Made by a program: the position numbers and the translations under genes
Part shown: piece after piece, positions 23,901 to 33,305 of the stretch
Position numbering within the stretch: position 1 is the stretch's first letter
How the letters are laid out: the number at the start of each line of letters is the position of its first letter
Notes under the pieces: generated by a model
Seen by the model: the letters and a program-made list of their open reading frames with translations, nothing else
Told to the model about the DNA's origin: nothing
Database searches by the model: none
NCBI GenBank assembly: GCA_024220505.1
Contig: JAKZZE010000024.1
Location: 806,001-870,000 of the forward strand
Direction: 5' to 3'
Source: Rhizopus arrhizus
Lineage: Eukaryota > Mucoromycota > Mucoromycetes > Mucorales > Rhizopodaceae
Length of the DNA: 64,000 nt

Positions 23901-25711
23901 AAAATAATAGATTTGCCTAATGACTGCAAAGCATGATGTATATGAACAAACGGATATTTGATTGTCTTAGTAATTGAGTTGAGCTTCACATAGTTGCCGC
24001 ACGGACGGATATCACCATCTGGTTTAGGCACAGCCGATACGTTGGAACCCCATTCAGAAAAAGTAACCTTTGAGACAATACCATTCTTGACCAGTTTTTC
24101 AAATTTCTCATCGATCTTCTTTTGAATATCTGGGTGATAAACTCTAGGAGCTGAATATACCGGTGGCGAATCTCCCGTATCAATAGTAAATTCAACGAGA
24201 TCAGTAGTGGACGGCTTATCATTATCTGCAGGAATGATAGAGTTATACTTGACCAACAATTTATCTATCTGTGGCTGAATAGACGTGTAGCACACTGAAT
24301 ATGTCGTATTCGAAACATCCAAACTAGGATTGACCAGAAATTTTACTACATGTTGTACATTTTGAATAGAAAGGGATATGACCTGTCCGGTTGTATCTAT
24401 CATTGCCTTCCATAGACGCATAGTATCATACCCAATAATAACATCTCGAGCTAAGTCATCAATAACATGAAGTTTAAGTGTTGTGTTGAAAACATCCAGC
24501 TTGATTACACCGTGAGTCTTGTTAGCATTTCTATTCACATCAGTATAGAGAATAATTTGAGATTTGTCTACAGATAGTTTAAGTTTATCAGTTACGCTCT
24601 TGGCAATACACGTAATAGCTGATCCTGTATCCCACAAAATTTGGATCTTCGTTTTTCCTATACTCAAATAAGAAATAGGTGTGTTGGTGTGTTGGTAGTT
24701 CACATGGTTAATACTGGGTTGTGCAATAATAGTATCCGAATTGACCACTCGCATCGGTGCATCTAAATTGACTACACCTTCTTGCGTAACCGAGATAGTA
24801 TCAACAGTGTGAACATTGTACTTCTTGCTGTTTTTGGCAAATCTACGCTTGCCTTGGTGTTGACTGCAATCAATAGTACGATGTTGCTGAAAACAGTAAC
24901 CACAAACTGGGTTGCCATGTCGATCATACAAGCGAGGAGCCTTTTCAGACTGCTGTTGATGAGCATTTCCATGTCCCTTAAGTTTGTTGTTGTGATTGTT
25001 GTAATTGTTGAATTGCTTCTTCTTGTTACTGTAATGTTTGTTGTTATGTCTATTGATATAATCAATCTCCATAGGTACAACATCAGAGTTAGTCTCCACA
25101 GTCTCGGGCGCATCCAAAAGCTTAGCTCTCACTTCCAAGTTAATAGCTTGCTGGATAACATCAGCAACGGTGTTGATGTTGAGGGCAGCAACTAAAGAAG
25201 TTAAAGTTAGACGAGTATCTCTTTGTTCCAAGGACTGAATAAAAAATGAGATCTTAGTTTGTGCTGAGAACTTATCAGTGATCAAACTAAGCAAATGTTC
25301 CCACTTTGTTGCATGTAATCGAATGGATTCTCTAGGTAACTGTTTACATTGTTTCAACTGTTTAAGAAGGAGTCTATTTTCATCCTCCGCATCCATACCG
25401 AAACGGTTGAGCAGGGCTTCTTTTAAAAGAGAAAATTTTTTTCTAACTGTGACAGGCAATGTTGGAATCCACCTTTGAATAACGAGAGGCATATACTTCG
25501 TCAAGTGGAAAGAGCAAATATTCAAGTCATCAATACCATGTACAAGGGCTTGTTGTTCGAATTCTAAAAACCAAACTCGAAGGCTGTTGTTGAGATCATA
25601 GTTGTTGACCGGGATAGTCTTAGCTTTTTCATGGGCTAAGTATTGTGAAAATTCCGTGGTTGCACCAGGGATGTTGTAAGAGTGCTGTGGTGTTGTTGCC
25701 GATCCAGACAT
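20948..25711 (-). pseudogene. E1 Gag-Pol polyprotein, split by a solo LTR in RNase H
   Basis: Gag runs from ATG 25711, with a knuckle of the form CGYCFQQHRTIDC. Protease has LWDTGSA, reverse transcriptase AIAYLDDV, RNase H VYTDHSSLQWLL. Integrase has an HHCC finger (YHASQFAGHGG, CLPCQQ) and the core acids in ALDYFGP, LQDNGSSF and NGLVERF. There is no chromodomain. The solo LTR at 22610-23258 plus its duplication adds 654 bases, a multiple of three. Both halves share one frame, so the ancestral protein would be about 1,369 residues with no other stop. No separate gag and pol frames exist. Confidence 0.92.
22610..23258. mobile_element. Solo LTR (649 bases) inside E1 pol
   Basis: It begins TGTTAAGGATAC and ends CCTAAACA, with a perfect five-base duplication CAGTG at 22605-22609 and 23259-23263. 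No internal region is present, so it arose by recombination between two LTRs or is a lone LTR relic. Its family has no other copy in the window. Confidence 0.92.
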
Positions 25712-25947
25712 TTTTTCTGATATAAAATATGTGGGTACGGTGTGATAAGTAGAGGACGAAGAGTAAGAAGAAAAACTTGTTCGTCGTGGAGTAAGTGTTT
25801 GAGAAAGTCCTAAGTCGTCCCAAGTATAAAGTTCGGAAGTAGGAAGCAGTAAAGGAGAAATTAGACGTGCAGGTGATGAGAAACGACGTATACGCTTATT
25901 TGGATAACGTTGTGTATATGAATTGGACCTCTTAATGTTGGCAGTTA

Positions 25948-25963
25948 GTTGGGAGCCTCACCA
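25948..25963 (-). promoter_or_regulatory. E1 primer-binding site
   Basis: Directly after the 5' LTR the minus strand reads TGGTGAGGCTCCCAAC. It would pair with a tRNA 3' end in GGGAGCCTCACCA. The tRNA is not identified. Confidence 0.75.
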
Positions 25964-26050
25964 TGTATTATGGGACTGCGTAGGACTTATAAGTAGTAGA
26001 GAAAAAAGGTAATTTTATTATATTCAAGTTCAGATAATTCATATACTACA
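25964..26050 (-). repeat. E1 5' LTR (87 bases)
   Basis: Identical copy of 20787-20873, next to the primer-binding site and followed outside by ATAT. Confidence 0.92.
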
Positions 26051-26255
26051 ATATAGGAAATGAAATTATTCAGGGACCGAAGTGAGTTCAAGGTCAATTT
26101 TAGTATTGAGCTTGAACAATATAAACATTGTATATGAGCTTTTAAGGAATATGTAATAAGTAATATTATGTATTCAGTACATGTTATTTCTTATATAAGA
26201 TCTGAGTAATCTCATACGAATAATAGTATTTAATGAGGTAAATACGACAATCACA

Positions 26256-26552
26256 TTTGTTTTAATCGCAAGATTAAATAAAAAATTAAACAAAAAAACA
26301 ATAGCAGCAATATAAAATTAAAATCCTTCTTTATTGCAGATTTCTTTATATTGCGAAAAGGCCTCGCTTTATGGATAAAAAGTTGGCATCTATTTATATT
26401 CTTTGTGAGCGTAGATATAAAAGATATAGACTCGGTCACGATGTCGTGCTGAAGAACCAATGATTAAGCTAAAGCTTGTCGATGTTCTAATATATGCATC
26501 TGAAATTGAACAATAGAAATAATAACCAGTCAATTAGTTTTGATCTAATTAC
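26256..26552. other. AT-rich stretch between family-C LTR and a LINE fragment
   Basis: No coding or repeat signal can be supported here. Confidence 0.5.
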
Positions 26553-27439
26553 TTTTTTTTTTAAATGGTTTTATTAACTGCGCCGTGTAAATTAGTGGGT
26601 TGCACTAACTCAGAGGCGGTTGCAGATAAATGTTAATAAAAGGAAAAAATTAAACTGAACAAGTTACATAAAATTAAAAACTATAAAAAAAGATAGGAAA
26701 ATTAATCGAAATCGTCTTCTTGTGCAAGATAAGTCGCAACTTCCTTGCGAATCAGTGCCAGGGCTGCATTTGGTACAAAGTCCTGTTGACGAAAGATGCA
26801 TTGCCAGTGTAGCTTCCATATAGCACTCAAAGAGATAATGAGCACTATGTCACCATCGAGCTTAGGGTTCAAGCAATAAGATACCTCTGAAAAATCTAGG
26901 GAATAAAGGGCATGTCGAATTTTGGCGATGTCAAGCGTTGGCCACAGGAATTCTCGGATGACTTCTTGCCAGACAAGGTACTTGAGAGGACAGGAGAAAA
27001 AGAAGTGATCGATGGAGTCAATCGATACAACGCAGATGGAACAGTAAGGTGAGATACCTGGTCTAGAGAGTAGGTGATGTAAGCAGTCCTTATGAGGAAT
27101 CTTGTGGTGTATCAGACGATAAATAACGTTTCTTTGGATGCAGGTGAGAGATAGCGACCAAAAGGCTAACCAATTGGCCCAGGGAATTGCAGGATGGGTA
27201 GCTCTGCGATTGTATGCTGCCATACAAGTTTTCCGGAATATCTTTGCATTAACGTGTTGAAAAGATTTACCAGAAGGAAGATGAAATTTGAGACAGTCAA
27301 TGAAGCTGGTAAACAAGCCAGGTGAAGTGTTACCAAGTGATGGAGAAATATCAGAATTGGTGCTAGAATAACAATGTTTACCAAAGAAGTAAGAAATTTG
27401 AAGGCTACCAGAAGCTATGGCTCGAATTAGCTTGTTCAC
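26553..27439 (-). pseudogene. 5'-truncated LINE: C-terminus of ORF2 and tail
   Basis: The minus-strand frame 27439-26702 is uninterrupted for 245 residues. It matches the ORF2 C-terminus, with YCSICVVSIDSIDHFFFSC as zinc motif and IWKLHWQCIF near the end. A 3' UTR of about 140 bases ends in a T-run on the plus strand (26553-26562), preceded by a small GC tail (CGGCGCAGTTAATAAAA) like those of the LINE at 1-4082. Loss of the 5' part is usual for LINEs. This copy is much less damaged than the one at 18667-20207. Confidence 0.88.
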
Positions 27440-27479
27440 ACCTCGCCTATAACGCTGGTCGATATTTGTGGAATAGGCG

Positions 27480-27767
27480 TGTTGTTCTCTCGATTAATAA
27501 AATTAACAAATAAATCAAATAATCGATGAGTCTCTTGAACCTCTTTATTGAGTAAGGACGAGAGAGAGAGCCCATTCAATACAAACTACGTCTTAGAATA
27601 TAACAATATGATTTAGGGTCCGAGGTAGTACGGTATAAATTGTGTGGGCTGTTTATCGTACATAGCACGAAGTGCTATATATGATATACAGTCAAATTAT
27701 TAATTTTAAGAATCTTTTGAGTGATCTCACACGACATTAAGGAAATTATTAGAGTAAATACGACACA
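27480..27767 (-). mobile_element. Family-C LTR, second copy, at the broken end of element A
   Basis: From 27527 to 27767 it parallels the split LTR around E1. A possible start is TGTTGTTC at 27480 and the end is CGACACA. It cuts element A within the start of reverse transcriptase. The flanks AGGCG and AAGGA do not match, so a rearrangement followed the insertion. Confidence 0.65.
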
Positions 27768-29340
27768 AAGGACTGATTCTGTACGGGCGGTGACTAATAG
27801 GTAATGTATTTTCTTCTATAATAATCTTGTGGTTGATTAAATTTGTGCGTCCGATTGTATCGTTGTCCCAGTCGAATATATGCTGGTATTTTTTCAGTAA
27901 CTTAAGCAGTTCTTCTTTCATTGATTTATTTATATCTCCTATTTCCAGTTTTTCCAATAGCTGTGGTTTTAGCGTATCTTGGTCTTCCTTGTTTAGATTT
28001 TGTTCAATAATATCGTGTTCTAAAGTGCATAATGTCGAGTTTCTGTCTATTTCATATGCTTTGATTATTGTATCGTCATTTAGATCATGAGCTTCCAATA
28101 TTCCAATTTCTTCACCAGGTTCTAGATAAATATCATTTTCTGTGCGATTATATATGCGTATGTCGAGTGACTTTTTGTTGATTATGAATGAAGATGACTG
28201 ATCAAAATATCCTGAAGACTGCATTAACTTTGGATGTGTAATGTAAAAGTCATATAGTATGTTCTGAGTGTCTTCTTTGGATTTGTCTAAGCTGATATGT
28301 TTCGATGAATACGCTTGTACTAAAAGTCCTGTGTCTGTTGACTTTATCGAATACATTTCTTGTGAATTTGTAATAACTACTTCCTCGTATTTGTCATTTT
28401 CCAAAACCTGCAATGATTCTTGTTCATAACTTCTTTCTAAGGCTGTTACTTCCATTTCTATATCATCGTCACTGGTTTCTTCGCTTTCTGATTCAGATTC
28501 CTCTTCGGTTGATGAGTAACTTCCTTCTGAATCGTTATCTTCAAAATGTACATGCTTATCGGAATGTGAGTTTGTGAGACTTATAGGATGTTGATAGTCT
28601 TGATGGTATGTTTTCATTTTGGGTAACGGCGTACTTTTTCGTATGAAGTGTATTGGTAGTTCTGCCTTTTGGTTTTTATATTTGACTTTTAATGAAGAGC
28701 TATTGAAATCAATCTTGGCTTTAGCACGGTTTAACCAATTGCTTCCTAGTATAAGATGTGAAGGGCATGATGGCAATACTTCAATTGTACAGGGTATGAC
28801 CATGTCTTCCTTGACTTCAATTGGAACGTCGTATATCAATCCGAGAGCGGGTTGCTTGGTTCCATTTCCTAGTGTGAATACGTTTTCGGATGCTGAATCT
28901 ATTTCTAATTCAAGAGCGTCTGCTAGGGCCATTGACATACATGTCTTTGATGCTCCACTGTCTACTAGGGCTTTAATGTTTTTGTCTCCAATACTCACAG
29001 TTGAGTAGGCTGCAGTGGTATTGATTTCCTCGTCTTCTATCAGAGCCATTGTTTGTTGAATAGCCTGTTTATTTCTTTCTTGTCTTGGTTTTCTTTTTGG
29101 TCTACATTCTTCCACAAGCTTTTTGCGTAAAGATGGGGCTACTGTGATCAAATCTCCAATCTCGATATCGGCTTTTTGTTTTAACACATCTGAGACTATA
29201 TCATATTTGATATCTGGCTCTATTCTTCTGGTCCTTGGTTTATTTAGTCTACTATTAACCTTGTCTTGTATAGGAAGATCCGTATCCATCGCTTCAGTTC
29301 GAGTGGGTTGCGTTTGTTGTACTGGTGCGGAATTCTTCAC
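27768..29340 (-). pseudogene. Element A protease and start of reverse transcriptase, truncated
   Basis: The frame has the retropepsin site LVDSGASKTCMS and a long acidic linker rich in Glu and Ser. It ends with the opening of reverse transcriptase (HKIIIEENTLPISHRPYR), where it is cut by the family-C LTR. Compared with B it has the usual DSG in place of DCG. A further stretch to 29624 between gag and this ATG is Lys- and Gln-rich and probably part of the same polyprotein in another frame. Confidence 0.85.
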
Positions 29341-29624
29341 TTCTTCGATATGACTTCGTGTAGTGACTTTCCTGGTTATAGTAGGTTTTGCTATTTGTTT
29401 TCCTTTTTCTTTGTTTGTGGGTCTAGAGTTAGGATAGGGTGTAGTTATGGCAACGTCAGGAGGTCTTTCTGGTCGGATTGCTGCATAGAGATCCTTTTGT
29501 TTGTTATTGTATTTATCCGTTAATATTGCGTTGAGCTGTTGTTGTTTAGGGGTTTTAATAGGTTTTATATCTTTTTGGGTGTTCAGTTGACCATTCTTCT
29601 GTGAGTTATCAAAAGCAACTGACC

Positions 29625-30785
29625 CTAATAGTTTTTTGACTGATTATTTTGTTGATTGTTATGTTGGTTACTGGGTTGGTTAGTTGGTTGCCGTTGATCC
29701 TGACTTGCTGGTTGGTCATATGATCTCCTTTGATTTGGCGTATAATTTCTGTTACTGTTATCGTATCGTCCATTGTTGTCGTTATTTCCATATCTTCCAG
29801 ACCTATTATAATTATTGTTATAATTATTATACCTGTTGTTTCTAGTAGGTTGCTGTTGATATTGTTGACTACTAAGCTCTTGGCGAATTGTTTGTTGTAT
29901 AAGACCAATAAGATCTTGCTGTTGGTTGGGGCGTATCTGTTGAGGTTCGTTGTATTGAGTATGATGCAACTGATTACGGTTTCTTGATGTATCCATTGTT
30001 GTCAATTGATTTGTGCCATGTATATTGTCATAATAGTAATTATTACTAGGCTGAGCATTGTTATAATGTATTTGATTATATGCTAGTGCTGGCATGGCAT
30101 GTTCATTTGTATCAATTAAGTCAATATTATGATTGCTTGATAGATGATGATGATGTTGATTGTGACTTTCGTTATGATATATCAAAGCTTGATTGACGTT
30201 TCTTGGTATGAAAGGATTATCAACCATTGCAATCTTTCGAGGTCGATTGGCGTTCCACCATCCTTCGGCGTGATCAATCTAGTCTTGCATATTTTTTGAA
30301 CTACTTTGTATACAAAATTGTTTTATCTCTCTAAGGAGACCTGCGCGGAAACGACTTTCAATGACTGATTCTTGAGTAATGTTGGCAAGATCTGCGGCTT
30401 CTCTTAATCTGGCCAGGAATATCTGTGGGTGTTCTTGTTCACCTTGATAGATTTCATTAAATTCTAATTCGTAATTCATTATCAATTCTGGAGTAATGTA
30501 ATGGTTCTTTAGAAGTTCTGTTGCATTGTCATATTTGATATCAGGGATTCGTCTGAGTATCTCTTTTTCGTAATAGACTTTAGCTGCTCCTCGCAATTGT
30601 GCTTTGAGGATCGTGAGTTTACGTGCGTCCAGGGCGATGTTATTGAGTGCAAAGTAAGATTCCAAAATTTCCAAAAAGTGGCGAAAGTCTTCTCCTTCAT
30701 AGCCATGGAAATCAATTAAAGTAGGTCGATAACTTGCGTTCATGTTAGCGTTAGCCAACGCGATGTGTCCATTTATATAAGCCAT
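29625..30785 (-). pseudogene. Element A Gag with in-frame TAG
   Basis: From ATG 30785 the capsid part (FHGYEGEDFRHFLEILES, YQGEQEHPQIFLARLREAAD) matches B Gag. At 30279-30281 a TAG replaces the Trp codon of B (FQDW versus MQD-stop), and the same frame then runs on to 29625. The C-terminal third is dominated by Asn, Gln, Tyr and Arg and has no CCHC knuckle. Confidence 0.85.
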
Positions 30786-30957
30786 TTTAGTTTCAGGTAA
30801 ATTTGATAATTTGTTTTTTTTTTTTGTTTAAGGTTGTTTTTTGGTTGTTGAATTTCTTTGATAAGTGTAAGCGTTTGTTATAGATTTTCTTGGTTTAATT
30901 TCTTGATTTGATTTCTTGATTTGGTGTTTTATTTCCCTCGTTTGATTTTTTTTTGGA

Positions 30958-30976
30958 TCCCTCGTAGTGACCACCA
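30958..30976 (-). promoter_or_regulatory. Element A primer-binding site
   Basis: The minus strand reads TGGTGGTCACTACGAGGGA two bases after the LTR. It is complementary to a CCA-ended tRNA 3' end. B has the same 19 bases. Confidence 0.7.
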
Positions 30977-30978
30977 AA

Positions 30979-31822
30979 TGTTATTTTATATGGTTGGCTT
31001 GTAGGTTTGTGTTTTAATAGAGTAAAATTTGCTTGTAAAGCTTGATTGTAAGGTTAAGATTACCTTGTAAGTTGTTGTTTAATATAGAATTTAAGCAGAT
31101 GCTTGTTAAGTAGTGACCACCAGATCTTATATGTAAGATCAATACGATGTTTCTTGATAAAATAATATAAAAAGTAAAGTAAAATAAGAGATCAGGAACT
31201 TTTATGAGTAAGTTAGCCTGCTTTATTGAGTTAAGTATATATAAAAATATAAAAGAACTTGACTAATTTTTCTTTCTTGACTGAATGGTTGGGGATATAT
31301 ATATTGTAACTTGTTAGTACTTGGGATTTGGATTGTATTAAAGTGTTGTAGATTTGTTTGATTTGAGGTTAGAAGCCTTGAATGACTTGAATTTGATTAA
31401 CTTGACTGAACGTTTAACAGTTCCTTTGATAAAGTAATTTGGTTTTAAGTAGTGACCACCAGATCTTTATAGATCAATAAGGTTAAGAGTGAGATTGTTT
31501 TATAAAAGATAAAAAAATAAAAGGGGTCTTTCTTGATTAGTGATAACTCAGGTATCAGATCAGAAAGAATAAGTAAAAATAAGAAGAAAAGAAAAGGTAC
31601 TTGTGACCCAGTAAGAAAAGATTGCTTTTTAAGCGCGAGAAGATTTTATTTATTTTCTGTCTGTTATTTGGTTAAAAATATTCATCTTATTTATATAAAA
31701 AAAGGCGTGGCTTATTGTTGGTTACAATCTATGTCGAACGACATCAATGTCGCTGGACATCAAAATTTGTTCTTGTGATCATCATTGTTCTCCGGATCCA
31801 AAACTTCATCATTTGTGCTACA
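30979..31822 (-). repeat. Element A 5' LTR, interrupted; outer end tentative
   Basis: It begins TGTTATTTTATATGG next to the primer-binding site. It carries AGTGACCACCA at 31112-31122 and is broken at 31305 by another LTR. Sequence after 31726 may be its remainder, ending GTGCTACA near 31822; this end is inferred from the TG-CA rule only. Confidence 0.55.
31305..31726 (-). mobile_element. Solo LTR of the A/B family inside LTR of A
   Basis: It begins TGTAACTTGTTAG and ends GTTGGTTACA, and has AGTGACCACCA at 31451-31461. It matches the inverted fragment at 4244-4696. The flanks ATAT and ATCT agree in three of four bases, so the duplication is imperfect. Confidence 0.65.
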
Positions 31823-31945
31823 ATATAATAATAATAATTTTTTTTTTTTGACTTTTTTCATTTTTTTGACTTTTTTCATTTTTTTGACTTTTTTCATTTT
31901 TTTGACTTTTTTCACTTTTCGACTTCTTTCACTTTTGCTTCGTGT
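31823..31945. repeat. Tandem 18-base repeat, probable left part of H 3' LTR
   Basis: About four units built on TTTTTTCATTTTTTTGAC occur from 31845 to 31920, decaying to the right. Because B is inserted here with duplication GTGT and the sequence beyond B is the H 3' LTR, this stretch is likely the other half of that LTR. The matching H 5' LTR is outside the window. Confidence 0.5.
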
Positions 31946-32522
31946 TGTGAGATTGGAGTTTGTATGGTTTATATAGTGTTAAATAGGTTTGATTTAAGAG
32001 AGTCTTGATGTAAGATCAAAGGTTTAGGTAGGATTTGATTCCAAAAAGAGTAATGATTTGAATATGAGTTGCTTGAGTAAAGTGACCACCAGATCTTATA
32101 AGTAGATCAAACTGTTTTGAGTAAAGTAAAAATAAAAAGGTAAAATAAAGATAAAATAAAATAAAAAGGATTTACAATGAAGTGTATATACTTCAAGGGA
32201 CTTCTTGTTCTTGATGTTAAGTAAAATAAAAGAAAAACAAAAGAGATTTACTTTATATGATATTTATTAAAATAATCAAAAAGTAAAGTAAAACAAAAGT
32301 TAAGAGTGAAGTAAGTAAGTAAGTAAGTAAGTAAGTTCTGATTGCTGTTAAAATGTCGAGGTATTTATATGTTTTTGAGTTTTCTGATTATCTGTTGTTT
32401 TTGGTTTTTAGTGTGGAAAATTTTTGTATGAATCTACATAGCCATCTGAATTCAGACACTGTCTGTATTCATTCAATTCTTGTGGTACAATTTTTTAATA
32501 TTTTCCCATTGTGTGTGTTACA
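31946..32522 (-). repeat. Element B 3' LTR (577 bases)
   Basis: Uninterrupted copy containing AGTGACCACCA at 32081-32091 and a run of AAGT units near 32310-32335. Its first bases on the minus strand, TGTAACAC, include the stop codon of the third ORF. Confidence 0.92.
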
Positions 32523-32807
32523 GATGCCCCTGGGGAGAGAAAGTTCGTCCTCGAACGTCATTGATCTTTGATGAAATTTTTCCCCAGACATCATCACCTT
32601 TTACATGACGCATTAGAGTCGGATAAATCCTGTGTCTAGGAATCAAAGCCTTCAGGTGAGCATGTTTGGCTACAATATAAGCTTTTATACTGCTTCTATT
32701 TGGTTCGGGTTTAGAGAATTTTTTATGGCTCCATTGAGTTACAGCTCTAGAAAATTTTCTGGCCAAGTCTTGCTTCATATTAATAACTTCTCTTTCAATT
32801 TTGGCCC

Positions 32808-33231
32808 TGTTGTATCCACACAACTAGTAAAGTGAACATTCATGGATAAACGAGAGATCTCCGCAATAGCCAACTTTGCCCTGTTGTCTCTACCCGCGTT
32901 CCCACGACTATATCGGAACCTGATTACAACAACGGCAGTTCAATCCAACCTTATTCGATAATTATCGTTAGATCAATAATTTATCTACTTCATTGTCCCT
33001 TGATTCGTCAAGAAGACAGCGGCTATTGATTATCTACTATCTTTCCTTTATCTTCCCATCCTTCCCACATTATTCTTTTAACCGATCAATTGAAATAGCG
33101 GTAAAGATCCAGACATCCAAAAAGTATAAATAGCCTCAAATGTTTTTATTAATAAAGCAATATATAATCTTTAGTTTCACAACTATTGTCTTTTTTAGTT
33201 TTTGTCTCTTATTTTAATACTTGGCAAAACA
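32808..33231. mobile_element. Solo LTR (424 bases) in the third ORF of B
   Basis: It runs TGTTGTATCCAC to GGCAAAACA with duplication GGCCC at 32803-32807 and 33232-33236. It is nearly identical to the solo LTR at 48732-49154, differing at a handful of sites. Confidence 0.92.
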
Positions 33232-33305
33232 GGCCCATTCATGGAATTCGAAGTATATTTTTTCAATTTTCTTTTCTTCTAGCTCCAGTGATTCTTGTTG
33301 GTATA

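Larger units (their letters stand above)
20787..26050 (-). mobile_element. E1: full-length Ty3/gypsy element with 87-base LTRs
   Basis: The two LTRs at 20787-20873 and 25964-26050 are identical over 87 bases and run TG to CA. A four-base duplication ATAT (20783-20786 and 26051-26054) flanks the element. A primer-binding site follows the 5' LTR and a purine tract (TTCCCCC on the plus strand, 20874-20880) precedes the 3' LTR. One gag-pol frame fills the interior, split only by a solo LTR. Without that insertion the element is about 4.6 kb. Identical LTRs point to a recent insertion. Confidence 0.93.
20711..26255 (-). mobile_element. Older gypsy-type LTR (family C), split by element E1
   Basis: Pieces 20711-20786 and 26051-26255 are collinear with 27527-27767 (AACCTCTTTATT, ACGAGAGAGAGA, then TAAATACGACA). 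They adjoin once E1 and its 4-base duplication are removed. The family-C LTR starts with TGTG and TCGTATTTAC on the minus strand. No coding part of this family is left. Confidence 0.7.
27768..31822 (-). mobile_element. Element A: truncated Ty3/gypsy of the A/B family
   Basis: Gag, protease and the beginning of reverse transcriptase are present with a 5' LTR and primer-binding site. The rest of pol and the 3' LTR are missing beyond 27768. Proteins closely resemble those of element B, but protease and reverse transcriptase are in one frame here. Gag has a nonsense codon. Confidence 0.85.

Noticed and set aside
26255..27480. Idea that the two family-C LTRs bound one element with the LINE fragment inside
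   Set aside because: No primer site, purine tract or gypsy coding sequence lies between them, and flanks do not give a target duplication.
32297..32335. Short repeat units (AAGT) considered as CRISPR-like
   Set aside because: It is a simple microsatellite inside an LTR, with no spacers and a eukaryotic context.
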